From the NCBI GenBank assembly GCA_030770545.1, contig CM061090.1, positions 16,836,501-16,900,500 of the forward strand: a stretch of DNA of 64,000 nucleotides. The letters are read 5' to 3'. Each line of letters opens with the position of its first letter. Within the stretch, counting starts at the first letter, position 1. The notes under the pieces are model-generated. The model was not told the DNA's origin and ran no database searches. It saw only the letters and a list, made by a program, of their open reading frames with translations. The DNA comes from Macropodus opercularis. Taxonomy: Eukaryota > Chordata > Actinopteri > Anabantiformes > Osphronemidae. Below, piece by piece: positions 12,435 through 23,530 of the stretch. A program made the position numbers and the translations under genes.

Positions 12435-15400
12435 CTAGAACTGGAACTGCTGGTTTGAGAGCAGCCATGCCAGCAGCACTATGAAGGATGCAGTGAGGAG
12501 GCTGATCTTGTAGCTCACTCCGCTTGACGTTTCTGTAATTGTTGACAAAAGAGAAATGGGACATTGTTTAAACAGGCTTCCATAACATTCAAACGTCATA
12601 ACTGCCTTGATGAAACCATATGGAAAAGATCTTACGGTTGCCTGCCACTATAATTGAGTTAGTGTCAATGCTGAAGGCTGTGATGTTGTTGGCTGCATTA
12701 ATCAGAAACGTTCTAATCTGGTTGCTGTCGGGAGCTGATCCATTTGTAAAAAAACTATCCACTGCGTTGCGGATTGATCCATTACTGCAGAAGAAATGAA
12801 CACAAATTGCATTATTCATAGGCATTAATGATCAATATTATTAACACCATGTTATATGATTAAGATCAATATTGTTAAAGAGCATTAGAAAATTACCTGA
12901 ATCCAGTCACGTTCAAATCGCGGAATGAAGGAAATGTGTCTTTAAAGTAGGGCTCCAGCTGCAAAATAGTAAAGGTACATTTATTTAATTGGCTTCAATT
13001 CTTTTCACTTCTTTTTGTGTTTTTATCATGCTTTGTCATTTACACTGACGCTGTTATGTTGGAGATGAAACAAAGTCAACCTTTCTAACCAGGTTCACTA
13101 CTTAACCTGACAGCATATAGAGCATAGAGAACCTGGTCCACCGCCCTCTATTAAACCACAAGAACCCACAGTGACACAGGTGTCAGCTTATGTAACTTCA
13201 CGTGTGCAGGCACACACTATATAGAGCGCACAGAATAATACTTATATCTTGTCCCATGCAGATGTGCAAAGCTCCAGCTGTGTAGCTTATGTAAGGCTAA
13301 ATGACACAAGCGTAACATCACCGTTTGTTGTTGGACGTGGTAAAGCTGTTTTACTTTAGGTTTTAGCTCAGTCGACATCTAGTAGTCAGTAAAAGTCAGT
13401 AATTTGCTGCTATAGAATTTAATTTATGTTCACGGAAGAATGTTCCTAAAATAAAAAACAAGTGTGTTTGTTAGCTTAAATTATTCATTTGATTTGAATG
13501 ATGAGTATTTACTGTAATTGATCAGATCAGAGTCAAGAGAACAAGTAGAACTGTTGGATTTTTGTTTAGCTAATTTTCACAAATAAAAAAAGTGTAGCAA
13601 TTGCACGTTAACTTTAGTTTCATTGTATTTTGTTACATATAAAAGAATAGCTGCAGCAAAATGCTGCCATAAATTCTCTTTCGAAAGAATTAATTCAGAG
13701 GTTATTTTGTTAGTATATTGACGTTAAGCAATTTCTATTTTGAGAGAGGGACTTACTGTTCCTTTTATTAATGAGGCTCGGTTTTTAAATGCTGGAGAAG
13801 ATGAGTTCAACAAGTCAGTAGTAAAGATCTCATTAGTTTTGAAACTAAAACTTCTTGTTGTGACTGGCTCAGCTGTTGTTGACCCTCCAACTGTAGTTGC
13901 TGAACCTGTTGATGTTGTTGACCCTCCAGTTGTAGTTGTTGAACCTGTTGTTGTTGTTGTTGTTGTTGACCCTCCAACTGTAGTTGTTGGACCAGCTGTT
14001 GTTGTTGACCCTCCAACTGTTGTTGTTGTTGACCCTCCAGCTGTAGTTGTTGTTGTTGAACCTGCAGTTGTTGTTGACCCTCCAGTTGTAGTTGTTGAAC
14101 CTGTTGTTGTGGTTGTTGTTGTTGTTGACCCTCCAACTGTAGTTGTTGGTGACCCTCCAGCTGTAGTTGTTGAACCTGTTGATGTTGTTGACCCTCCAGC
14201 TGTAGTTGTTGAACCAGCTGTTGTTGTTGACCCTCCAACTGTTGTTGTTGTTGAACCTGCTGTTGTTGTTGACCCTCCAGTTGTAGTTGTTGAACCTGTT
14301 GTTGTTGTTGACCCTCCAACTGTAGTTGTTGGTGACCCTCCAGCTGTAGTTGTTGAACCTGCTGTTGTTGTTGACCCTCCAACTGTTGTTGTTGTTGAAC
14401 CAGCTGTTGTTGTTGACCCTCCAGCTGTAGTTGTTGAACCTGTTGATGTTGTTGACCCTCCAGTTGTAGTTGTTGAACCTGTTGTTGTTGTTGTTGTTGT
14501 TGACCCTCCAGCTGTAGTTGTTGAACCTGCTGTTGTTGTTGACCCTCCAACTGTTGTTGTTGTTGAACCAGCTGTTGTTGTTGACCCTCCAACTGTAGTT
14601 GTTGAACCTGTTGATGTTGTTGACCCTCCAGTTGTAGTTGTTGAACCTGTTGTTGTTGTTGTTGTTGACCCTCCAACTGTAGTTGTTGGACCAGCTGTTG
14701 TTGTTGACCCTCCAACTGTTGTTGTTGTTGACCCTCCAGCTGTAGTTGTTGAACCTGCTGTTGTTGTTGACCCTCCAACTGTAGTTGTTGGTGACCCTCC
14801 AGCTGTAGTTGTTGAACCTGTTGTTGTGGTTGTTGTTGTTGTTGACCCTCCAACTGTAGTTGTTGGTGACCCTCCAGCTGTAGTTGTTGAACCTGCTGTT
14901 GTTGTTGACCCTCCAACTGTAGTTGTTGAACCTGTTGTTGTTGTTGACCCTCCAGCTGTAGTTGTTGAACCAGCTGTTGTTGTTGACCCTCCAACTGTTG
15001 TTGTTGTTGAACCAGCTGTTGTTGTTGACCCTCCAGCTGTAGTTGTAGAACCTGCTGTTGTTGTTGACCCTCCAGTTGTAGTTGTTGAACCTGTTGTTGT
15101 TGTTGACCCTCCAACTGTAGTTGTTGGTGACCCTCCAGCTGTAGTTGTTGAACCTGCTGTTGTTGTTGACCCTCCAACTGTTGTTGTTGTTGAACCAGCT
15201 GTTGTTGTTGACCCTCCAGCTGTAGTTGTTGAACCTGTTGATGTTGTTGACCCTCCAGTTGTAGTTGTTGAACCTGTTGTTGTTGTTGTTGTTGTTGACC
15301 CTCCAACTGTAGTTGTTGTTGAACCTGCAGTTGTTGTTGAACCTCCAGCTGTTGTTGTTGTTGAGCCTGCTGTGTTTGACCCTCCAACTGTAGTTGTTGA

Positions 15401-15942
15401 ACCTGCTGTTGTTGTTGACCCCCCAACTGTAGTTGTTGAACCTGTTGATGTTGTTGACCCTCCAGTCATAGTTGTTGAACCTGTTGTTGTTGTTGACCCT
15501 CCAACTGTAGTTGTTGACCCTCCAGCTGTAGTTGTTGACCCTCCAACTGTAGTTGTTGAACCTGCAATTGTTGTTGACCCTACAACTGTAGTTGTTGACC
15601 CACCAGCTGTAGTTGATGATCCTGTTGTTGTTGTTGTTGTTGTTGAACCATCAGTTGTTGTTGACCCTACAGCTGTAGTTGTTGAACCTGCTGTTGTTGT
15701 TGACCCCTCAGTAGTTGTTGTTGAACCTTCAGTTATTGTAGTTGTATAAACTGTTGTTGTTGTATCAGTTGATGTGCCATTAGCGGTTACAGTAACAAGC
15801 TTTATGGTCACTGTTTGTAAAAAACAGAACAATGACAGATTTATTTTTCCAGGGAACTGTCAGCACCTTTATTTTAAATCATATCAACACCATAGTTACC
15901 TGTGAGTATCAGCAAACTTGACAGCGCATGTCCAAAACCCAT
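12435..15942 (-). CDS. SEA-domain mucin-like protein with probable GPI anchor
   Basis: Five coding exons: 15900-15942, 13757-15810, 12897-12958, 12636-12784, 12435-12532 (801 residues). All junctions are GT-AG and phases run 1, 0, 2, 1. The N-terminus MGFGHALSSLLILTVTIKL is a signal peptide. The big exon is a perfect-looking minisatellite of Gly-Gly-Ser-Thr-Thr-Thr type, about 600 residues, dense in O-glycosylation sites. It ends in FKTNEIFTTDLLNSSS, the start of a SEA domain that continues LEPYFKDTFPSFRDLNVTGF, NGSIRNAVDSFF and ITAFSIDTNSIIV over the next exons. The NGSI segment sits where many SEA domains self-cleave. The C-terminus (TSSGVSYKIS then a hydrophobic stretch ending LLSNQQFQF) has no basic cytoplasmic tail, so GPI anchoring is more likely than a classical membrane span. 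Probably an epithelial or mucus surface protein; no named orthologue is claimed. Confidence 0.85.
13866..15740 (-). repeat. Coding minisatellite, Thr/Gly/Ser units
   Basis: Tandem units alternate blocks such as GGSTTTAGSTTT and GGSTTTTGSTTT, differing mainly in Val/Ala/Thr and in the number of Thr codons. Longer blocks recur (for example the TTTGSTTTTGGSTTSTGSTT group appears several times), so the array grew by unequal exchange of multi-unit segments. Length is likely polymorphic and assembly errors are possible here. Confidence 0.92.
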
Positions 15943-15958
15943 CGTACCTGTTCTTGAA

Positions 15959-17633
15959 CCTACAGCATTTTGACAGTATGGACAGTGTGAGTTTGTGCTA
16001 CAGTAAATGTTTAATGTTCAGTTATATATTAAATAATTCATAGTTATTGCCATAGTACAAATTATTGGCATACATTTATTTATCATTCTCCTGATTTATA
16101 ATCTGTATACATTACATCTTCTAGTAGCTTACATTCAGTGTTGACCCATGAACACATATAGAACAAAGGCTGTTTTTATGTTGCTTTTTCAATTATGCAT
16201 TTGTCTCTATTTTGTACATTTTCTTTGGTAAATGAGCTCACTTAACTCAATCTGACTGTTCAAAAGATGATTTATGTATGTAAATGTGATCATTTGTAAC
16301 TATTTTGACTACTATTTGTCTAAAACTGTTAAATGGTAAATGGTCTGCACTTGTATAGTGCTTTTCTACCTTATTGGTACTCAACTGCTTCAATGCTGCG
16401 TCTCATTCACACATTTGCACACACAAACACTCACAGTTCTCCTGCTGTCACAGAGCCTTAGGCTGACACAACGTAGGCAGCTTAGGGTTCAGTGTCTTCC
16501 CCAAGGACACTTCAGCACATTACTGGGGGAGCCAGGAATCAAACAACGGATCCTGTGATTGATAGGCGACAGCTCAATCTCTGGCCACTGCTCACTCGTT
16601 CAATGCTGAGCCAAAGCAATAATGATTAAACTATTGTTTCATTTGAGTAGGATTTGTTCTTAGAAATGGCAGATACACCTAATTCAACAATAAGGCAATA
16701 AGTACTTACTTGAAAAAGTTGATCAAGAGAAACATAATTCACGGTGGCTACACACACACACACACAGACACACACACTGATAAGCTGCTGTGGCCAAGCA
16801 CTGGGTGCCTGTAATGACATTGCCTACTGAAGATATGTTACTGAGTGTTAAAGTTGAAGTAATGGCTCTAACCTCTACCGCCAGTTATTTGATAAACCAA
16901 GTGAATTGCTAGAAGGTGTCTAGAAATGTCATTTGCAATAAATTACCAGTGTACAGTTCAATTTTGTGTAACTTTCAAGCTTACTGTAAGTTAAAACATT
17001 TAAATTAATATTTACACTTATATTTACTGCTATAGTTTATTGAGTACTTGTTAATGGTAATTGTTTGTGGTTTATTATAAAACATTATGACCATATGTGG
17101 AAAACCACAACCAAGGGCACAAAGATTAATAAATGCTGATACATCTTTCCTTACACTTACACACTATACAATAGAAATAGTACCACCACGATTTTTGCTA
17201 CCATTTTTACTAATAATAAATTTACTTATTTATTTAGTTTAGATTGTACGAACTTTGCCCCTCCCGTCCATCCTGCTTTTTTTATTTCATCTAAAGGGGA
17301 CTAATAATAGGATGTGTTAAAAGTACTGCACTGACATATTTCTGTATTGTGAACAAAATAAAAACTAAATAGTTTTCCATTACATTGTAAAATGTAAATA
17401 TTGTAATTATGACACATTTCTCAGCAGAATCTGGCCTCTGACGCTACCATCTGACAAAACCAAGCAACAGAATGGAAGAAATTCAAAAGAGACATCTACA
17501 ATGGACAAGCAACATATCATGTATAACATATGTAATAAGCCTCTTGACACATACAGACCTACATATTCACAAATGAGAGCAAAATGTAAAATGAAAAGAA
17601 CAAACAATTTAGAACACACACAAAATACTTACC
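15959..17633 (-). other. First intron (5-prime UTR) of the second mucin gene
   Basis: The coding signal-peptide exon begins at 15958, after an acceptor ending GCTGTAG, 16 bases before the ATG. The third mucin gene has the same arrangement (acceptor ending TTGTAG). The matching donor is at 17633 (exon sequence ending CATTGTTTGG, intron GTAAGT). So the interval is an intron. It carries one dispersed repeat and a CA microsatellite near 16751-16775, otherwise nothing I can name. Confidence 0.6.
16333..16612. repeat. Dispersed fish repeat (TAAATGGTCTG type)
   Basis: Begins AATGGTAAATGGTCTGCACT and includes AGTGCTTTTCTACCTTATTG, CACATTTGCACACACAAACA and CCCCAAGGACACTTCAGCA followed by GGAGCCAGGAATCAAAC. 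This wording and order are those of a very common interspersed repeat in teleosts. I do not assign it to a class. It is decayed and non-coding. Confidence 0.7.
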
Positions 17634-17812
17634 CAAACAATGAAAAAGTATTCTTTTAAGATCTGTGTTATTTCTGAGACTCCCTGGACACTTCTTCAGT
17701 GTGCGTCTACAGTAGTGTCTTGCCACCTGCTAGTTTAGCTCTTTTATAATTTGCTCTGAGGTGACAGCATGTGACTTTAGTGAGTGAATCGCTAGGAATG
17801 AAACCAAGTTAA
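17633..17812 (-). promoter_or_regulatory. Promoter and untranslated first exon of the second mucin gene
   Basis: On the minus strand a TATAAA box lies at 17742-17747. The first exon then runs from about 17712 to the GTAAGT donor at 17633. Upstream of the TATA box, 17750-17812 aligns with 22530-22578 upstream of the third mucin gene: both share an AGGTGA...AGCAT block and a GAGTGAATCGCTAGGAATGA-like stretch ending GGAATGAAACCAAG. Conservation of TATA position, donor and upstream block between duplicates is the main evidence. The start site is inferred from the TATA spacing. Confidence 0.6.
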
Positions 17813-18739
17813 AAAAAAAATATTATCCAAACAACTACGGATTCATTGTCAGTTATCTTTTTCAGTCACTATACACACAGTTGAAAGCTATTGTTTATTT
17901 ATTCCACTAAAGCAAAGTCACCTTGTCTCACCCACTCAACTATGAGACACCTGTGAATACTTTTCATTGCTCAACTTTGTGAGTCAGCATAAGTACTGAT
18001 GTAAATTGTTCAGCACAGACATTCACTGAAATGTAATGAATTGAATGAAAGAACAATGATTAAAATCACATTAAAATAATAAAATCATATTTTATAAGCC
18101 TACTCTACAGCAAAATTGTAGCTGACAGTGCAGTTGTGTAGCTGGCAGTACAGTTTAGTTTCTCTTTAAATGCATATAGAAAGATATGTGTTGTGATTAT
18201 ACAGAGTAAAAGAATTTGCCACACACCACTGACCCTTGAGTGGTTACAGTACATGCAACTGAATCACATCATTCCTATTGAGAGTCTTGCTGGAGACCAT
18301 TGCTGTGTGTTCCATCCTTCTATCTTCTCTAATGTATCTTATTTGCCCTCTTAACACATTGACAGATTTTTTTGAATAAAAATAATTTGTATAATGACAA
18401 AACATGGCACATTATATAAATATTTCGTTGAATTACTAATGCAGTTGCTTATTTATTTTACCCAAATAAAATAAAAGGACATGAAGTACATACTTTGCAA
18501 CACAGAGTCAAACAATATACAAGCACTCTTTTTTTCGTATTTCAGTAACTGGAAGAAGTCAACTGATTTTAAGTCAACTTTAGACAAACAAAACCCATTC
18601 TCTTTGTCCCCTTCTGTCTAAGTGGTTGTCTTTTTCTACGTAATCAGTCTAGTTCACCTGTGTGTCATCAGTCTGTTTTCTTTGTCAGTGTGTTGTTTGG
18701 ACTCTTGCAATGATACTAACGTAGCCTGTGTTCAGGTCC

Positions 18740-19130
18740 GATGCAGTGACGTGTCCTGACTCTCCCTGTTCTCTACCTCTGGGAGCAGCTCTGATTGTCT
18801 CTCTGACAGCAGCAGGAAAAGAAGACCTTCGATATCGGAGAATGAGGAGCTGCACAGAGATGACACTGCACTATACAATGAGTGGGAGTCGTCCAAGCAT
18901 GATAGCTTGGCTCCCATTCTCCTCACTCCCATCTCCTGAACTCAGCCCAGGGCCATCCCCAAAACTGAGCTGGCCTTGCTGACCAACTTAATCAGTCTGG
19001 AGGTGCTGCTGCACCAGCAGATCAAGCCATGAAAGGTGGATGAATCACCACAGAGTCATAAAGTGTCTCCAGTAGAGCTCCCTGCACACAAGACCTTAGT
19101 CTCTGCAGCAGAGAAACTTTGCCCTGACCT
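18740..19130 (+). pseudogene. Coding-like fragment of unknown origin
   Basis: One plus-strand frame reads STSGSSSDCLSDSSRKRRPS, then ISENEELHRDDTALYNEWES and SSKHDSLAPILLTPIS before a stop, and beyond it TELALLTNLISLEVLLHQQI. Composition and codon use look like a real intracellular protein (serine clusters, acidic and basic patches), unlike the surrounding AT-rich DNA. There is no start codon and there are in-frame stops, so it may be a fragment of a processed pseudogene. I do not recognise the parent. It lies within the interval between the second and third mucin genes. Confidence 0.3.
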
Positions 19131-19780
19131 TTTCTGTATGGTGTGTATTTGTAAGGTATTTGTTAGATTCCACTCTCTCAGTGTCCTTTACCTGGATGCT
19201 CACTAGTGTTGGTGCAGAGTGTGAGTACTTGTGGTGTTAAGGTATTGAGCTGTGATGACAGTAAAGGCCATGGTGCCAAATGGGCTACACTGATACTGTT
19301 ATTATTCTATTCATTCACAATTATTTACCTGTTTATAACTAAAGATGCTTTTCCTGTTAAGAGTTGCAGGGGATCACGGGCTGTGTTGGGTATGTTTTTT
19401 TAAATAATGAAACAGATACTTATTGTGATGTACATACTGTGACTTCATTGCCTTTAATGAAACACATTTGCATTATACAACCATTTAAAATCAGTGATAA
19501 ACATACATATAAGTCTAATATTTGCTTCCTTATGATATGAATATAAGAACCATAAAACACACCTTTTGTAAGTTAATATTACACTTACACAATAATCTTC
19601 TTTTAGGCTGTTTATTTGTGATTACTTTTGTTTTCTTCATGGATGGGATTCATGAGACCTCACAGTGAAACAAACAAGTTTCTTAATCAACATCTGTGAC
19701 AGTGAAATTTGCAGTTGCATTTGTGTGTCATCATCCCAAAATCCTTGTCATTAGATTTCACATGAGGATTAGCACTGGGA

Positions 19781-21533
19781 CTATTGCTGGTTTGACAGCA
19801 GCCATGACAGCAGCGCCATGAAGGATGCAGTGATGAGACTGATCTGGTAGCTTACTCCACTTGACGCTTCTGTAACAAAACAAATGAGAACATTACGAAC
19901 TTACACTTCTTACACTAATAATTTATGTATTTGGTATAGCCATATTGAAAACAGCTTACGGTTGCCATCCACAGAAAATGAATTGATGTCAATGGGGAAG
20001 TCTGTGATGTTTTTAGCTGCAGCAATCAGAAGGGCTAGAATGTCGGAGTTATTGGGAACGTTGAAGGATGAAAAAAAAACGTCCACAAACTGGCTTATGG
20101 ATCCATTTCTGCAGAACAATTACAAAAACTGCATTAATCATTGAAATGATTGACCAACACTGCTAAGATGCTAACAACATGATAACAGAAAATTACCCGA
20201 ATCCAGTCACTTCCAGACCACCATATGAAGGAAATCTAGCTTTGAAGTAGGGTTCAAACTGCAAAGAAATACAAAAACGTGTAAGTGTGTTTATATAATT
20301 CACTTCCTACCTTGTGAATTGTGTTTAGTGTAGTTTGTAATTAGCATCATGCAGTGGCACTGTTTACACTTTCTTATCATTCTGTTGAATCTTTAGATGA
20401 AAATAAATAAATTAAAAAATTATATATATTTTGCCAAAAAACATGGCATTAAAATATAATATAAATTGTTTCACGTTATGCTATTTGTGGTCTTTTTTTT
20501 CTCTCTGAAACAGATACTTACTGTGTTCTTCACTTTTGTGGCTCGAGCTTTAAATCCTGGAGATGATGAATTCCGCAAGTCAGTAGTAAAAGTCTCATTA
20601 GTTTTGAAAGTGAAATTCTTTGAAGTGAGTGGCTCAGCAGTGGTTGCAGCTGTTGTGGCTGTTCCAGCAGTTGTTGTTGTTCCGGCAGCTGTAGTGCTTG
20701 TTCCAGCAGTTGTTGTTGTTCCAGCAGCTGTTGTTGTTGTTCCGGCAGCTGTAGTAGTTGTTCCGGCAGCAGTTGTTGTTGTTCCAGCAGCTGTTGTTGT
20801 TGTTCCGGCAGCTGTAGTAGTTGTTCCGGCAGCAGTTGTTGTTGTTCCAGCAGCTGTAGTGGTTGTCCCAGCAGTTGATGCTATTCCGGCAGCTGTTGTT
20901 GTTGTTCCGGCAGCAGTTGTTGTTGTTCCAGCAGCTGTTGTTGTTGTTCCGGCAGCTGTAGTAGTTGTTCCGGCAGCAGTTGTTGTTGTTCCAGCAGCTG
21001 TAGTGGTTGTCCCAGCAGTTGATGCTATTCCGGCAGCTGTTGTTGTTGTTCCGGCAGCTGTTGTTGTTGTTCCAGCAGCTGTAGTAGTTGTTCCGGCAGC
21101 AGTTGTTGTTGTTCCGGCAGCTGTAGTGGTCGTTCCAGCAGTTGATGCTGTTCCGGCAGCAGTTGTTGTTGTTTCAGCAGCTGTTGTTGTTCCGGCAGCT
21201 ATTGTTGTTCCGGCAGCAGTCGTTGTTGTTGTTATGGCAGCTGTCGTGGTTGTTCCAGCACTTGTTGTTGTTCCGGCAGTTGTTTCTGTTCCGGCAGCAG
21301 TTGTTGTTGTTGTTATGGCAGCTGTTGTGGTTGTTCCAGCAGTTGTTGTCGTGTCAGTTATGGTTTGGGCAATAGCTGGTACAGTAACAAGCAGAATGCC
21401 CACTATTTGCAAAGAACATAAGAGTTAATGGAAAACAGTCTTTTTTTTTAAGAGATCTGTGAACGCCTTTACTTTAAACCATATTAATGTCTTACTTACA
21501 TGTCAGTATTAGCACATTTGACGTGAACCCCAT
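19781..21533 (-). CDS. SEA-domain mucin-like protein with probable GPI anchor, paralogue of 12435-15942
   Basis: Five coding exons: 21500-21533, 20522-21402, 20197-20258, 19960-20108, 19781-19869 (404 residues), with the same junction phases (1, 0, 2, 1) as its left neighbour; exons 3 and 4 are even the same length (62 and 149 bases). Signal peptide: MGFTSNVLILTLGILLVTVP, with AIAQ a likely cleavage site. The Thr/Ala/Gly repeat exon is shorter and built of 7-residue units. The SEA domain starts FTFKTNETFTTDLRNSSSPG, continues FEPYFKARFPSYGGLEVTGF, then NGSISQFVDVFF and ITDFPIDINSFSVDGN. The C-terminus is ASSGVSYQISLITASFMALL followed by SWLLSNQQ and stop, again a hydrophobic tail without cytoplasmic residues. 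A minus-strand AATAAA (plus-strand 19611-19616) follows the stop by about 165 bases. Recent tandem duplicate; function inferred only. Confidence 0.85.
20650..21360 (-). repeat. Coding 21-bp minisatellite (TTTTAAG units) with higher-order structure
   Basis: The 21-base unit encodes Thr-Thr-Thr-Thr-Ala-Ala-Gly. Runs of about 5, 6 and 7-8 units are separated by a variant spacer, IASTAG or TASTAG, giving a higher-order repeat of roughly 120-150 bases. The 5-prime part of the repeat (near the signal peptide) is more diverged, with units such as TTTTTAAGTETTAG. Confidence 0.9.
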
Positions 21534-21549
21534 TGCGTCTCTTTTTGAA

Positions 21550-22407
21550 GCTACAATATTTCACAGTATAATGACTTTCTGAAATACAGAATGTAAACAG
21601 AAATGATATATATACATTTTAGGTACATATATTTAGTTTGTAATAGACATTGAAAAGCTGTGTGTTTATATTTCACTTAATATTTTGTCAGTTTAAAAGA
21701 AAAGTATTCTCTATAGTTATTTATGTACACGTGGATTTGGACTGATGTAAATAAAGACAGCAAAGCTCTTAACTTAATCCAAACGTGGGGGGGGGGGGGC
21801 TTTGCCTTGTTGTTTTGAAAATTAAAAATATGCTTGATGCAAAATCAAGATTGAAAATGCCTGTATTCATATGTGTTACTCAATCACCATTACTCTTTAA
21901 GTTCACTGTTTTTAGGTTGGTAAAGAAAGAAAATGTGTATCATCTGTTTTTGTCAAGTATAATTTCTTTCTAATCATTTCTAAAAGATATATTCAATCAA
22001 AATTGTATTGTGTTTTAACTGTAGCTCAATAAAATACAAGTTGGGCAGACATTAGATTTCTAGAACTACACAACCTACAGTACTAAAGACATTAATTAGC
22101 TCTGGGTGCAAGAATAGAAGGACTAATGACTCTAAATGACAACTACAACTACGTGGCATCTGTTTGGAGTCTGTACTGAGATGTCAGTAACAGGCCATCA
22201 AGAACACAGTAGAGTAAACTACATGGTTTACAAAACTGAGACAAAGGTACTTACAGCATAGACTGCTTTCAAATCTTAATTACTTAATCATCATCGTCAT
22301 CATCATCATCATCAACATTATTATTATTATTGTTAATAATAATAATAATGCAGAAACAGTTTTTAAATTAAAATCAATCTTAGAATATATGCACAAAAAG
22401 TACTTAC
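21550..22407 (-). other. First intron (5-prime UTR) of the third mucin gene
   Basis: Bounded by the acceptor before the signal-peptide exon (TTGTAG; the exon begins at 21550) and the donor at 22408. It contains a G-homopolymer at 21787-21799 and an imperfect trinucleotide (ATC/ATT)n run at about 22285-22348. No coding sequence was recognised. Confidence 0.55.
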
Positions 22408-22580
22408 CCAAGCAATGTTTAAAATATATAAAGAGATGATTGTTTCGGTTGGATTCTTTCAGAGGCTGTGAATGTACCTCAGACAATATCTAATGTGAAG
22501 CCACTTGCTTGTTAGGTCCTATATATTTGCTGCAAGGTGAAAGCATCAGCGTGTAAATCGGTGAGGAATGAAACCAAGGA
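22408..22580 (-). promoter_or_regulatory. Promoter and untranslated first exon of the third mucin gene
   Basis: Minus-strand TATATA at 22520-22525. The first exon ends at 22408 with ...CATTGCTTGG and intron GTAAGT, matching the donor of the paralogue. The upstream block 22530-22578 is the counterpart of 17750-17812. See the paralogue promoter for the shared segments. Confidence 0.6.
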
Positions 22581-23184
22581 CGTAATTGCTGTCAATCATA
22601 CTCACACTATGTTTCGGTTACTAGACAGAACTGAGTACAGTTGTTTGTCTCTGGAAATGACACATGGACACCTACCTGAAGCTTGCCAAACATTCAGTTA
22701 ATGTCCTGGACCTAAGCCAGTCTTTTCATCTAAAGCTGAATGCTGCTGCATGCTTTCAGTAACATCTGTTGTTGCAGGTACCTGTCTTTCCTTCTCTGAC
22801 TTGGTATGAGAAATTTTTTATGCCAGTCTTTCCTGTCATTCACCCAGTGCCATGGCTATGAGCTGTGATCAACTAATCCTTGTCATGCTATAGTGTTACC
22901 ATCTTAGGTCACACACAGCCAAGCTGATGTATTGCTATCTCCTGGTCTGGCTGAAGCAGTTTGGCTTTACTGGAGGCTTTGATTAATTTTATTGGGACAA
23001 ATGCATGAACTTGTGCTTACTTTCTAGCAATGTCCCTGATGCCGAAGAAGGCAGTTCTGGAGATTGAGAATATACAGTGAAACATGCTGGCCTATCATAA
23101 CTCAAATACCCGTAGAATAACTTCAGGCCACAGTTATATCATCAAGTGACTATTTGGTTAGATATCATACCTACAGTACTGTGC

Positions 23185-23386
23185 AAAAGTTTTAGGCAGG
23201 TGTGAAAAAAGGCTGTAAAAAAACGAAAGTGTTAAAACATTTATTTTCATAAATGAACAAAATGCAGTGAGTGCAAAGAGAAATCTACATCACATCAATA
23301 TATGGTGTCAGCACCCTTTGCCTTCAAAAACAGCAACAATTCTTCTAGGTTCACTTGCTCAGGAACTCGGCTGTTCCAAACATATA
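23185..23386. mobile_element. Truncated Tc1/mariner-type dispersed repeat
   Basis: It opens with AGTACTGTGCAAAAGTTTTA followed by GGCAGGTGTGA, a terminal sequence very common in fish DNA transposon copies. It continues with CCCTTTGCCTTCAAAAACAG and TTCTTCTAGGTTCACTTGCT before breaking off. Only one terminal repeat is present and there is no transposase frame. Named by recall of the repeat. Confidence 0.65.
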
Positions 23387-23404
23387 ACATAACATATAAA
23401 CATA

Positions 23405-23530
23405 TACTGTAGGTGTGGTGGTTAGCACTCTCACCTTTCTGTGTGGAGTTTGGCTGTTCTCCCCGTGTCTGCGTGGGTTCTCTCCGAGGTCTCCAGCTTC
23501 CTCCCACAGACCAAAGACATGCAGTTAGGC
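23405..23530 (+). repeat. Dispersed fish repeat fragment
   Basis: Contains GTGGTTAGCACTCTCACC, TGTGTGGAGTTTGGCTGTTC, CCCCGTGTCTGCGTGGGTTC and CTTCCTCCCACAGACCAAAG. This is the familiar interspersed repeat of teleosts. It is truncated on both sides. Confidence 0.65.

Noticed and set aside
13807..15426. Minus-strand 539-codon poly-Gln/Leu frame
   Set aside because: Alternative frame of the same repeat. The Thr/Ser frame is the one that joins the signal peptide and SEA exons through correct splice sites.
13740..15749. Plus-strand 669-codon open frame of Val/Pro repeats
   Set aside because: Antisense to the minisatellite exon of the mucin gene; no signal peptide, splice context or known family. 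It is open because the repeat lacks stops in that phase.
20466..21428. Plus-strand Val/Ala-rich open frame
   Set aside because: Antisense shadow of the third mucin gene repeat.
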